Source: Mesorhizobium sp. CA14
GTDB taxonomy: Bacteria; Pseudomonadota; Alphaproteobacteria; Rhizobiales; Rhizobiaceae
DNA length: 64,000 nucleotides
NCBI RefSeq assembly: GCF_020165195.1
Contig: NZ_JAIUHR010000005.1
Location: 124,001 to 188,000 of the forward strand
Direction of reading: 5' to 3'
In this document: positions 38,025 to 45,881 of the stretch, one piece after another
Layout of the letters: each line of letters begins with the position of its first letter
Numbering within the stretch: the stretch's first letter is position 1
Program-made: the position numbers and the translations under genes
Notes under the pieces: generated by a model
Seen by the model: only the letters and a program-made list of their open reading frames with translations
Databases searched by the model: none
What the model was told of the DNA's origin: nothing

Positions 38025-38691
38025 CGCACGCCTCCAATTCGAAATCGGCACTTTCACCCGCGCGGGCGCGGATCAATTCGACGAGCCATCGGTGCCGGCC
38101 GACACCGGGCACGGGCAGCGGCGCCGAGGGCAGGACCGAGATGCGCCAGCGGGTCATGGCGGCCGTCGGCTGGCCGAAATCGGCCGCCTCCGTCTGCCGT
38201 CGCCATCTTCGCAGCGCGATCCCGATCGTGTGGGCTTCTTCGGCGGCAAGCTGCAGCCGCCGCGAGGCTGTCATGGTCAGCCGCGCGACTTCACCGACAA
38301 CCGCGCCCAGGCCGCCATGCCGGATGCCTTCCTCCATGCAGGCGAGGATCGTCTTGTCATCGCCGGCCTCGACATAGATGACGCGGTCCGGTTTCAGGCC
38401 GGCCTGCGCCAGCGCCGGAGCGAACAGGTCGGGCCGGGTGATGCACCACAAGACCTTGCCGCGCGTGCGCGCGGCCACACCGGCCGCAAACAGCGCCGCG
38501 GCCGCGCCATCGATGGCTCCGTTGCCGCCGCCCGAGATTTCATGCAGCGCGCCAAGCGCCAATCCGCCGCCCGGAAGTCGTGCGTCCAGATCGGCGATCC
38601 CGAAAGGAAGCACCGATCTGGCGGGTCGGCGCCGACCCTCGATCTTTTCGATCCGTGCGCGCAAGTCGTCTATGGCGGGCTCCTGCCGCAA
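37939..38691 (-). CDS. imuA: ImuA, SOS mutagenesis cassette protein
   Basis: A 250-residue RecA/SulA-like protein with LPFGIADLDARLPGGGLALG and ALHEISGGGNGA near the start and an ATPase-like core (RGKVLWCITRPDLFAPALAQAG). No ATG is available in frame; TTG at 38691 is preceded by GGAGG at twelve bases, which is a little far. ImuA supports DnaE2-dependent mutagenesis. It is the first gene of the operon, and an SOS box lies 38 bases upstream. Confidence 0.88.
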   Translation of the reverse strand: MRQEPAIDDLRARIEKIEGRRRPARSVLPFGIADLDARLPGGGLALGALHEISGGGNGAIDGAAAALFAAGVAARTRGKVLWCITRPDLFAPALAQAGLKPDRVIYVEAGDDKTILACMEEGIRHGGLGAVVGEVARLTMTASRRLQLAAEEAHTIGIALRRWRRQTEAADFGQPTAAMTRWRISVLPSAPLPVPGVGRHRWLVELIRARAGESADFELEACDGTGRLAVPADLADRQGAAQGRQRSAAG

Positions 38692-38728
38692 GATGGTCGT
38701 TGACCTCCATGAAAGGGTATATGAGCAT

Positions 38729-38743
38729 GTTCTCCATTTGTTC
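38729..38743 (-). promoter_or_regulatory. LexA (SOS) box upstream of imuA-imuB-dnaE2
   Basis: GTTC-TCCATTT-GTTC matches the alphaproteobacterial LexA motif GTTC-N7-GTTC exactly. It is placed 38 bases upstream of the imuA start codon, where it would overlap the promoter. SOS control of this cassette is well established in related bacteria. Confidence 0.85.
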
Positions 38744-39062
38744 TACGATTGGGCGGTGGGAGTCAAGTGGGGACGCGCCGGCCGCTCGGTCTGTATTCGC
38801 GCCGCCGCTTGCGAAATGACATGCAGCTTCCACGCAACCCAAACGGCAGCTATGCGCCTCATTTCGGCCATTCGAGGTGCCATCGGAAGTCGCCAAATGC
38901 GGACGTAGGATTTAGCTCCGCTTAGGCTGGCATGAGGAACACTATCGACGGTACGCTCGTCATGAGTTGCGGTGGAGGCTGGGAACTGGCATCGCTTGAC
39001 TTGCACATGCGCAGGCGGCCAGAAGCAGGCTGGCTTATGTTAGGGGTTTGGATCGAAACGAA
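38744..39062. other. Divergent promoter region, imuA and GHKL-nuclease gene
   Basis: About 320 bases separate the SOS box from the divergent GHKL gene. No gene is supported. No clear operator was recognised for the rightward gene; only a weak purine-rich GGATCGAAACGAA precedes its ATG. Confidence 0.35.
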
Positions 39063-41201
39063 ATGACGCTCGACATCAGGGGAAGCATCAAGAACACCAA
39101 GCTCAGCTTGAACCAATACGTGGTCTTTGAAGAACTTATCGCCAATGCGATCGATGCCTATCTCATTCGGCGAGCGAGCGACCAATCCGCGCCGGACATG
39201 AATATTACAATCGAAGTCGATTTCTTGCGTGCAGACTTGCTCGAGGATCGCGAACTGATGAACGTGTCGTGCGGCGACAACGGATGCGGTCTCGGCGACG
39301 ACCAACTCAAGGCCTTCCTGACAAAGGATACGTCCTACAAGGATGATCTCTCCATCTCTGGCATCGGAAAATGCAAGGGCGCGGGACGTATCCAGTTCTT
39401 CCATCATTTCGCAGCAATGACGATCACCAGTACCTACCGGGACGGCGACGCTCTTCTGAAGCGCGTGTTTCGGTATTGCGAACCGCAGAAGCAAATCGAG
39501 GCTGATGATTTTACCACGGTGCCGGTCGCTGAAGCCGACATCGGGACCGTCATCCGGCTTGAGCAATTCAAAGAGGCGGTTCGCCCGCGCATATCCCACG
39601 GCGAGGCCCTCAGCACCCTCTTCTCGGCGCCGGCGCTGAAAAAGCAGATGCTCGTCGCTTTCCTGCAGCGGCTCGTCGGACTCAGTGAACAGCTGGGCAA
39701 TTTCGAGATTCGGTTCACCACACGGCACTGGAAGGACGACCAAGCGAAGATCGAAGTGCTACGGCTCGCAGACCTGCCGGCAGTCACTGCCGAGCGTGTT
39801 ATTGATGTCGAAGAGCGTGATCCTGCCTCAGGGGACCGTCTCGGCACGCGGCAAACATTCAACCTCTCCCACTATCAGCTCGATGCCGAACAGTATGATC
39901 TTCCGCGCAACGCCATCGCCTTCTGTGCCAAGTCCACGCCTGTGAAGGACATCACGGGTCACTACCTCAGGACGCGTACCGAGCAAAACAACCCGGTGGG
40001 CGGTTTCCATCATATCGTGCTGATCGAGGCTGACTATCTGGACGCACGCGTCAACGAGCAGCGTGACGACTTCGACAATATTCCCGACGAGATTCCGAGC
40101 GGCGATATGTTTTCGTCGGAAAAATTGTCCTACGCCGACATTCATGAGGCGCTCGATCCGGTCATCGACGAGATGGTCACTCCTGCCGACTGGAAGAAGG
40201 AGGCGGTGCTCAAGGAGGCCACCCTCCAGTTCGGCATCAGCGAAGCGATGCTACAGGATACCAAGACCAGGATCGTGTACGGCGAATCCGCCCAGTCGGT
40301 CGCTGAACGCGTGTTGAGCAAATACCAGAAGGCCGTCATCGACGAGACTGCCGCGATCTTCAGCCTCAAGGAGGAGATCATGGCAGCCGAGCCGGACTCC
40401 GACGAGTTCCGCCAGAAGATCCATGAGCTTTCCTGGAAATATACGTCATCGCTCAAGAACTTCGACATGGCCAACCTGTCGCAGCTAATCGTGCGTCGCG
40501 CCGCGATCGTCGATATCCTCGATCTCGCCTGCGGCCAGCGGCTTGCCATGCAGGCGGCCGCCGACGGCATCAGACGCAAGGATGAGCAGATCATCCACAG
40601 CATCTTTTTCCCGATGCGCAAGGACAGCACCGAAACGACTGATCACGATATCTGGTTGCTGAGCGAAGAGTACCAATATTATGACTATATCGCGTCGGAC
40701 TTGCCGCTCGCGAACATCAAATGGAACGATGACACCAGTGTATTCGAAAGTGATATCGATGAGGCACTTCGAAAAATTCTTGCGAAACGCACGAGTGACA
40801 ACGGGGGCAAGCGTCCCGACATCGCGGTGTTCAGCAAGGAGGGCTCGGCGATCATCGTCGAATTCAAGGCGCCTGGTGTTTCCACTGATGAGCATATCGG
40901 CGATCTTTCTGAATATGCTCAGCTGCTTGCGGCGAAATCCGGCGGCAAACTTAGAAAATTCTATGGCTATCTGATCGGCGATAGCGTCAATACGCTGCGT
41001 CTGAGCGGGAACTGGACGCCGTTCCCGACCGGCAAGGGCTGGTTTCAATCAAGCGAACTGAAGGATCCCGAGACGCGACAATCGCTGGGCGAGACCTATT
41101 TCGAGATACTGCATTTCAGTGATGTGATCGACCGCGCCAAAAAACGCATTGGCGTCTACCAGGAGAAACTCAAACTGGACTTCCGTCGCAACAACATTTG
41201 A
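39063..41201 (+). CDS. GHKL ATPase fused to a PD-(D/E)XK-like nuclease domain, candidate defence protein
   Basis: A 712-residue protein read from ATG 39063. The N-terminus has the Bergerat ATP-binding motifs of GHKL proteins (MutL, Hsp90, MORC): N-box FEELIANAIDAY (Glu24, Asn28), G1 box DNGCGL (72-77), G2 box GIGKCKGAG (100-108). The middle (about 250-520) is mostly helical with no known domain. The C-terminus has a likely restriction-endonuclease-type site: RPDIAVF (Asp586), IIVEFK (Glu600, Lys602) and a following EYAQLL. This layout suggests an ATP-controlled nuclease. It is a single gene, convergent with a gene of unknown function bearing an RNxxxH motif. GHKL proteins of this sort occur in anti-phage systems, but I cannot match this one to a named system. 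Confidence 0.8.
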   Translation: MTLDIRGSIKNTKLSLNQYVVFEELIANAIDAYLIRRASDQSAPDMNITIEVDFLRADLLEDRELMNVSCGDNGCGLGDDQLKAFLTKDTSYKDDLSISGIGKCKGAGRIQFFHHFAAMTITSTYRDGDALLKRVFRYCEPQKQIEADDFTTVPVAEADIGTVIRLEQFKEAVRPRISHGEALSTLFSAPALKKQMLVAFLQRLVGLSEQLGNFEIRFTTRHWKDDQAKIEVLRLADLPAVTAERVIDVEERDPASGDRLGTRQTFNLSHYQLDAEQYDLPRNAIAFCAKSTPVKDITGHYLRTRTEQNNPVGGFHHIVLIEADYLDARVNEQRDDFDNIPDEIPSGDMFSSEKLSYADIHEALDPVIDEMVTPADWKKEAVLKEATLQFGISEAMLQDTKTRIVYGESAQSVAERVLSKYQKAVIDETAAIFSLKEEIMAAEPDSDEFRQKIHELSWKYTSSLKNFDMANLSQLIVRRAAIVDILDLACGQRLAMQAAADGIRRKDEQIIHSIFFPMRKDSTETTDHDIWLLSEEYQYYDYIASDLPLANIKWNDDTSVFESDIDEALRKILAKRTSDNGGKRPDIAVFSKEGSAIIVEFKAPGVSTDEHIGDLSEYAQLLAAKSGGKLRKFYGYLIGDSVNTLRLSGNWTPFPTGKGWFQSSELKDPETRQSLGETYFEILHFSDVIDRAKKRIGVYQEKLKLDFRRNNI

Positions 41202-41288
41202 ACTGCGACCGCGCCCGTTGGATACGCCTAGTCTAGCGCGTTTGAGTTCCGGGAGCGGACTGGCAGGACTTGGCCCCTCGGGCACCAG

Positions 41289-42101
41289 CTAAACGTCGAC
41301 GATAACGGGAGGTCCTAAGCCGCCAACCCGTAGTCGTTTCAGTGACGGGCTGCTGAGATCGACTTCAATTTCTGACGTGAAGGGAACTGCGTAAGTTTCG
41401 GCGTCGAATCCCCTGAAAGCGACTCCGGCAGCCTTCATCGCCTTGAATACCTTGCAAACGGCAGAAACGAAGATGGGCATCAAGTCCAAATAGATTTGAT
41501 CCTTCGGGTATCGGTCACGTAAGCCGCGGTCGCGGATTGCCGGAAGTTTGAGCTGCATATCGATCCCTTCCATCCTCCGCACTGCCTTGTCGCTGCCGAC
41601 GGTGGTGTCGAGGTACGGCGAGGCGCATGAAGGATCAAGCCGCGCGTCAAGATCGTCCAGCCTGACGCAATGGGACGTCTGGATTGGAGTGCCATGAAGC
41701 GTGGGGTGGCGCGCAAGAAGGAAGGAAGCGCCGCACCAGCGATCCAGATCGGTATCGAGGTACAGACGACGATTCAAACTGTGGAACAGGGGATGATTAC
41801 GATGATGGATGGCATTGCGTACCGCTAAGAGCACGGTGGTATCGCCGTGACCGAAATATGGGAACAGACCCTTCGAGACATCATAGAGCGTGTGAAAGGC
41901 CTCAAGCTTCATTTCGAAAGTGCGATCTAGGTTGTCAATCGCCTCCTCGGGATCAACTTTGAATAGCTCACCAAAGCGCATATGCGTCTCGACATACATT
42001 CGCATGATGTTCGCTAAGCTGCCGATCGCTCTTTCTATGATCTGATTGCTGCTCAATCGTGTCGTTCCGATATGGTGGCCATCGTGCAGTCGCCACGCCA
42101 A
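41289..42101 (-). CDS. Hypothetical protein with RNxxxH (HEPN-like) motif; upstream frameshift possible
   Basis: The 270-residue frame begins at a TTG with no clear Shine-Dalgarno sequence. A mostly helical N-terminal half contains RNAIHH at residues 95-100, which fits the RNxxxH active-site pattern of HEPN RNases, after a helix LEAFHTLYDVSKGLF. The C-terminal half is of unknown type. The open frame continues upstream without a start (…TVGLQEALRGTRRWDNG) to a TGA near 42170. In another frame an ATG at 42238 (MNVLFGPEADWRLLDFKGRK) reads towards the same point, so one frameshift may have split a protein about 45 residues longer. The stop faces the stop of the GHKL-nuclease gene 88 bases away. 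Confidence 0.6.
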   Translation of the reverse strand: MAWRLHDGHHIGTTRLSSNQIIERAIGSLANIMRMYVETHMRFGELFKVDPEEAIDNLDRTFEMKLEAFHTLYDVSKGLFPYFGHGDTTVLLAVRNAIHHRNHPLFHSLNRRLYLDTDLDRWCGASFLLARHPTLHGTPIQTSHCVRLDDLDARLDPSCASPYLDTTVGSDKAVRRMEGIDMQLKLPAIRDRGLRDRYPKDQIYLDLMPIFVSAVCKVFKAMKAAGVAFRGFDAETYAVPFTSEIEVDLSSPSLKRLRVGGLGPPVIVDV

Positions 42102-42238
42102 GCCGTTGTCCCAACGACGCGTGCCGCGGAGCGCTTCTTGTAGACCGACGGTCTTGGTTGACCAAGATCAATGGCAGCCTTCCGACCTTTGAAGTCCAGC
42201 AGCCGCCAGTCCGCTTCCGGCCCAAATAAGACGTTCAT

Positions 42239-42630
42239 GGTCGTCGTTATGGGCGCTTGTCGCCGGGTAGGCGAAGGCTTGATGTAGGCAAGCCGTTGTA
42301 GCTCATAACTTGACGGACCAATCCGCTCTGTTTCTGAGCCGCCATGCCGCCATTGCCTCCGTGGCCACTTCTCAGAGCGCACCAGCGACCTCTCGAACGG
42401 GCTGATCTGGCCGAAGGACGGCTGAAGCCTCGACCGCCTATGCCGCAATGGCGCGGCGCGCGTTTCTTCCCCTGGGCGAAGCCCATTCCTCGCGCAACCA
42501 AGAAACGCGCGCCTGCGCCATCCTCCGCTCTGCTGCGGTCGCAAGCGATGCGGCGGCGGTCGCCTTCGGCCTCACGATCGCCATCGAGGCCGCATGGTGC
42601 GGGCTCGGAAACGAAAACGGAGACTGAAAA
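42239..42630. other. Leader region of DUF736 gene, copy 1
   Basis: About 390 bases without a supported gene. From 42375 on it is nearly identical to 59259-59512 upstream of the second DUF736 gene, so it probably carries the shared promoter and leader. Confidence 0.5.
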
Positions 42631-42957
42631 ATGGCCACCATCGGCACCTTCAAGAAGACCAATGCGAACGAGTTCACCGGCGAGATCATCACCCTCAGCG
42701 TCCAGGCCAAGGGCGTGCGCATCATCCCCGACACCCGGGCCAGCGGCGAGAACGCCCCAAGCCACCGCGTGGTGGTCGGCAAGGCCGAGATAGGCGCCGC
42801 CTGGTCCAAGCGCTCCAACGAAGGCCGCGACTATCTCGGGCTCAAGCTGGACGATCCGAGCTTCACCGCTCCGATCTACGCCAATCTCTTCGCCGACGAG
42901 GAAGGCGAGGGCCATAGCCTGATCTGGTCCCGCCCCAACCGCCGCAGCGGCGAGTGA
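42631..42957 (+). CDS. DUF736 family protein, copy 1
   Basis: A 108-residue DUF736 protein: MATIGTFKKTNANEFTGEI, GVRIIPDTRASGENAPSHRV, EIGAAWSKRSNEGRDYLGLK, then DDPSFTAPIYANLF and a C-terminal WSRPNRR. DUF736 proteins are a marker of alphaproteobacterial ICEs and plasmids; their role is unknown but they are presumed cytoplasmic and transfer-related. The second copy at 59513 differs at two residues. A strong hairpin follows the stop. Confidence 0.9.
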   Translation: MATIGTFKKTNANEFTGEIITLSVQAKGVRIIPDTRASGENAPSHRVVVGKAEIGAAWSKRSNEGRDYLGLKLDDPSFTAPIYANLFADEEGEGHSLIWSRPNRRSGE

Positions 42958-42964
42958 ATCGGCA

Positions 42965-42994
42965 GACGCCTCGCCCGACACCGGGCGAGGCGTC
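42965..42994 (+). terminator. Terminator hairpin after DUF736 copy 1
   Basis: GACGCCTCGCCCG and CGGGCGAGGCGTC form a perfect 13-bp stem around the loop ACAC, eight bases after the stop codon. Only CTCT follows rather than a T-run, but the stem is very stable and is kept in the second copy. Confidence 0.8.
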
Positions 42995-43019
42995 CTCTGA
43001 TGCTGACTGCGAAACCTTA

Positions 43020-43298
43020 CTACGATGGATCAGAGCGGCTGGCGAGCCGGACGCCCGCACCACCGCCATTCTCCGGGATGAACTGAATGCCTGCGGATTC
43101 GAGTGCGCGTCGCAACGCGTCAATGGTTACCCTGTTTGCACTTATTGGACCGGTTAGAGGCTCTAGTCGTTTGATCGTAGCGAGCGAAACCTTGGACCGT
43201 TCCGCAAGCGTTTTCTGATCCCATTGAAGCAAAGCACGTGCGGCTCGAATTTGTCCGCTTGTAAGTTCAGCTATACCAAAAGTATCATTTGATGCCAT
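43020..43298 (-). CDS. Small XRE-family transcriptional regulator
   Basis: The ATG at 43298 (MASNDTFGIAELTSGQIRAA) is favoured over one nine codons upstream. The 92-residue protein is a single helix-turn-helix: IRAARALLQWDQKTLAERSK, VSLATIKRLE, followed by a short C-terminal strand region (ALESAGIQFI). It is divergent from the 221-residue hypothetical gene, so it probably controls one or both. In ICEMlSym-type elements a small XRE protein (QseC) near fseA controls the antiactivator QseM; a similar role is possible but unproved, since no QseM-like gene was seen. Confidence 0.82.
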   Translation of the reverse strand: MASNDTFGIAELTSGQIRAARALLQWDQKTLAERSKVSLATIKRLEPLTGPISANRVTIDALRRALESAGIQFIPENGGGAGVRLASRSDPS

Positions 43299-43464
43299 AG
43301 GGCTTGATTTTTTGCCTGCGTTCACTTAAATCACCGCTAGTTGCCACCGCCTGCGACCCACGAGAGATCATCTCCAGGTCATGGACGGGGGTGAAACGGT
43401 CGAGCAGGGTGCAGGAACACCTTGCCCGACCTGACCAAAGCCAAGCTGTGTGGGAGCTCGGATC

Positions 43465-44130
43465 ATGGCTGATTCCGACAATACCACGACTTTGCCTTCC
43501 GTCACGCTTGGACGGGAGATGCAATCTCTGTTGACCAAAGACCGTGCTGGCTCTTCAGCCGAAGCTCCGTCGTCACTCGATCCCGCACTTCTCCTGTCCC
43601 TTGCCTGGATTGATGCCCATATAGAGATGCTGGCTTCGTGCGTCCGGCAGCAGCATGAAGAAGAGGAGAGGCTGTTAGAGCACGAATTCTTGTCCGTCGG
43701 CGCTCTTATTGGGCGCGGGGAGGGGGCTAGCGCCGACTGCGACGATCTCGATGGCCGGGAAGAGAATGCCGCGGACAAGGCCGACGCCCTGTTGGCTGAG
43801 ATTGCCGCGACGCCGGCACAATCGTTGGCAGGCGTGGTCGCCAAGCTTGCGGTCGTAGTTCGGGAAGCGAAGGACAACACCGATCTTTGCGAATTTCCGC
43901 TTCCGCAGATCCGCTCTGCCTTGGCCGATCTGCGGCGCCTCGCTGATGTCACGATATGCGACCAGCCGGTCGGCTGGCCCGCCGGCGACCAGTCGATCGG
44001 CTCGCTGTTCGAGCAGCCCGCCTCGTCCTTCGCGGCCTGGCGCGCCTTCAGCGCGTGGAGCCAAGGTGATGACGAGGCCTATCGCAGCTGGACGAACACA
44101 TTCAAAATACTGCAGGGCGCAAGCCAATAG
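43465..44130 (+). CDS. Hypothetical protein, 221 aa
   Basis: The ATG at 43465 has GGGAG eight to nine bases upstream. The acidic, mostly helical 221-residue protein has no signal peptide or membrane segment. A central part is rich in Glu and Ala (RQQHEEEERLLEHEFLSV, then ENAADKADALLAEIAATPAQ), consistent with a coiled coil. The middle repeats a pattern known from uncharacterised phage- or ICE-associated proteins, but I recognise no family. It lies between the XRE regulator and the fseA-like gene and probably belongs to the ICE backbone. Confidence 0.65.
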   Translation: MADSDNTTTLPSVTLGREMQSLLTKDRAGSSAEAPSSLDPALLLSLAWIDAHIEMLASCVRQQHEEEERLLEHEFLSVGALIGRGEGASADCDDLDGREENAADKADALLAEIAATPAQSLAGVVAKLAVVVREAKDNTDLCEFPLPQIRSALADLRRLADVTICDQPVGWPAGDQSIGSLFEQPASSFAAWRAFSAWSQGDDEAYRSWTNTFKILQGASQ

Positions 44131-44260
44131 GCCTTGCTAGCGCCCCGGCCTGATCGCTCGCCGCCGGGTTCTCTCCTCGTCCGTTCGTCAATGACGGAAT
44201 CCAAGGATTTCGCTTAACGCCGCATCTCCCTATCAAATCCTTGAGAAGGGAAGGATGCGG

Positions 44261-45011
44261 ATGAAGCCGGATACATCGCAGTGGCGTGACCCACAGGCAT
44301 ATGCATTCATCAAAGGCGCAGCCGCCGATGAGATTGCCTGGGAATTCCTGCGCCGCAATCCGCGGTATCAGCAGGACTTCGCCACCTCGCGCTCGGCTAA
44401 GGCGATGCGCGCATTCCGCAAGCGCTGGGGTTTGCAGTTTCGCCGCCCGGCCTGACCAGTCCGCGGTAGAGCAGCCCGTCTATTGGGCACCGGAGATCAA
44501 CCCTGGGGTCGTGAACCTTGTCGAGGTTCCGCCGGATCTGCAAACGCGGGAGGGCAGCGCCTTCGACGTACCGCTTGCCGCGGGCCGACGTGACGAAGTC
44601 GGCCTTCACATGCGCTCTTCACCGGGCGGCACGCAACTGGCGCTTCTCGGCGACACCAAGCCAGCCGAACCGCTTGCCGCCCTCATCCCGCTCGACGACA
44701 TGGCGCACGATCGGCTGCAAGCCATCGAACGGTTCATCCGCTCGATCCACAGGCCGCACCTTCCCGACGCGCGGTTGACCGCGGCGCAGCGCCGGCGCCT
44801 TGCCCACATGCTGCGATGCCTCGATGGTCGGGAAGAGCAGGCGTCCCATTTCGAAGTCGCGACCGCTTTGTTCGGCCGACGGCTGGTCAGCGCCGCCGAC
44901 TGGCACGACTCGGCTTTTCGCTATCAGACGCATCGCTTAGTGCGCGACGGCCTGAAGATGGTCGAGCGCGGCTACCGCCAATTGCTCCGCGCGCGACGGC
45001 GTCATTCCTGA
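44261..45011 (+). CDS. fseA: FseA-like excision activator, two halves joined by +1 frameshift (DUF6499-DUF2285)
   Basis: The first half starts at ATG 44261 (MKPDTSQWRDPQAYAFI; GGGAAGG six bases upstream; ATG 44255 is also possible) and has the N-terminal domain ending RKRWGLQFRRPA at a TGA (44453-44455). The rest continues in the +1 frame: DQSAVEQPVYWAPEINPGVV through a complete DUF2285 domain (MLRCLDGREEQASHFEVATA, LVRDGLKMVERGYRQLL) to a stop at 45011. A +1 slip at GCC-UGA-C gives a 249-residue protein. In the Mesorhizobium ICEMlSymR7A, msi172 and msi171 are joined by programmed +1 frameshifting to make FseA, the activator of rdfS. An rdfS-like gene is present at 60125. A plain pseudogene is the alternative. 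Confidence 0.82.
44450..44456 (+). other. Probable programmed +1 ribosomal frameshift site
   Basis: GCC-TGA-C: the first reading frame meets UGA followed by C, a weak stop context. A +1 slip lets the ribosome read GAC and enter the DUF2285 frame, which is open from well before this point, so the switch could only occur in the overlap ending at this stop. Confidence 0.65.
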
Positions 45012-45031
45012 AGGTTCAGACGCCGCCTTGC

Positions 45032-45571
45032 TCAGTGCGGACGATATGTGAGCGCCACGACACCATTCGCGAAGCGGTGCGTGCGGACGAGTTCCATGTT
45101 CATCTTGTCCGCATCGATGTCCGCAAAAGCGCGCCTGCCCTCACCGACTTTGGTAGGCATGATTAAAAGGTCGTATTCATCGACTAAGTTGTTGTCCAAC
45201 AGTGTCTTGTCTAGCCCGGTGATACCGTATTTCAGGATATGCCCGCCGGCCTGCCTCTTGAGCGTGGCAAGTCCTTCGGCCACATCGCCTTTGATAAGTG
45301 ACGCGTTCCACTTGACCTCGTTGAGCGTCGTTGACGCTACCAGCTTCTTCAGCCCGTTGATGCGATCCATGTAAGCGCTTCCGGTCGCGTTTGGCCACAC
45401 CGGAACGAAGTATTCATAGGCTTTGCGCCCGAGAAGGAAGAACTCGACGTCGTCTAGCTTCCGATGGGCAAACGCTTTGACCTCGTCGTCGAAAAACCGT
45501 GAGGCCCAGGTCATCGGCGACTCGACGATGCCGTCGAGGGAGACGAAGCTCGAAACCAGCAGTTTTCTCAT
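45032..45571 (-). CDS. Dihydrofolate reductase/RibD C-terminal family protein
   Basis: The ATG at 45571 (MRKLLVSSFVSLDGIVESP) has an AAGGAGTGATGAC leader. The 179-residue protein is a single RibD-C/DHFR-like domain: FFLLGRKAYEYFVPVWPN, KKLVASTTL, GGHILKYGITGLDKTLLDN, LVDEYDLLIMPTKVGEGR. Proteins of this kind bind NADPH and often have no known substrate. It is convergent with fseA (21 bases between stops) and unrelated to ICE transfer, so it marks the start of a cargo segment. Confidence 0.85.
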   Translation of the reverse strand: MRKLLVSSFVSLDGIVESPMTWASRFFDDEVKAFAHRKLDDVEFFLLGRKAYEYFVPVWPNATGSAYMDRINGLKKLVASTTLNEVKWNASLIKGDVAEGLATLKRQAGGHILKYGITGLDKTLLDNNLVDEYDLLIMPTKVGEGRRAFADIDADKMNMELVRTHRFANGVVALTYRPH

Positions 45572-45881
45572 GTCATCACTCCTTGTGTTGCGTGCCAAAA
45601 CACAGGCGGGCCCATCTGGGTCGCGCCTTTTAATCTCTCCACCTGTCGTCGGCGAGGAGTACTCGATTGCGCTAACCATCGCCGGTCCCGTCGCCCTTCT
45701 TGCGAAGCGGATTGGCTACCGACATGACGCCTCAGCGCGCCGGTAGCGATCGGCACATGGACGTCGCTGTGGCGAACATCGATCAACCGGCGCCCCTGGC
45801 GCGTTCCGGCCCGATTCAGTCCAGGGATCGCATCCATCTGGTCACGAAGTCCGGTGACGATATCTGAAAGAAATTGGCGCC
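45572..45881. other. Gap between the MFS gene and the RibD-C family gene
   Basis: A minus-strand frame starts with an ATG at 45888 overlapping the MFS stop (ATGCTGA) and runs 106 codons to 45568 (MLRRQFLSDIVTGLRDQMDA…). It has no recognisable family and an odd composition in its second half, so I do not call it a gene, though the first 50 residues read plausibly as protein. Confidence 0.3.

Larger units (their letters stand above)
42375..42995. repeat. Direct repeat 2, copy 1 (DUF736 gene with leader and terminator)
   Basis: About 620 bases nearly identical to 59259-59878, same orientation, 16.9 kb apart. The repeat covers the leader, the whole DUF736 gene and its terminator hairpin. Flanking sequences differ on both sides. 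Confidence 0.9.

Noticed and set aside
36519..38381. A 620-codon plus-strand frame opposite imuB/imuA
   Set aside because: Antisense shadow; composition is atypical and the minus-strand ImuB and ImuA are unmistakable.
44286..45011. Treating the DUF2285 frame as an independent gene with its own start
   Set aside because: The first possible codons lie inside the N-terminal ORF and translate to non-homologous sequence; the homologous part starts only at the junction, as expected for a frameshift fusion.
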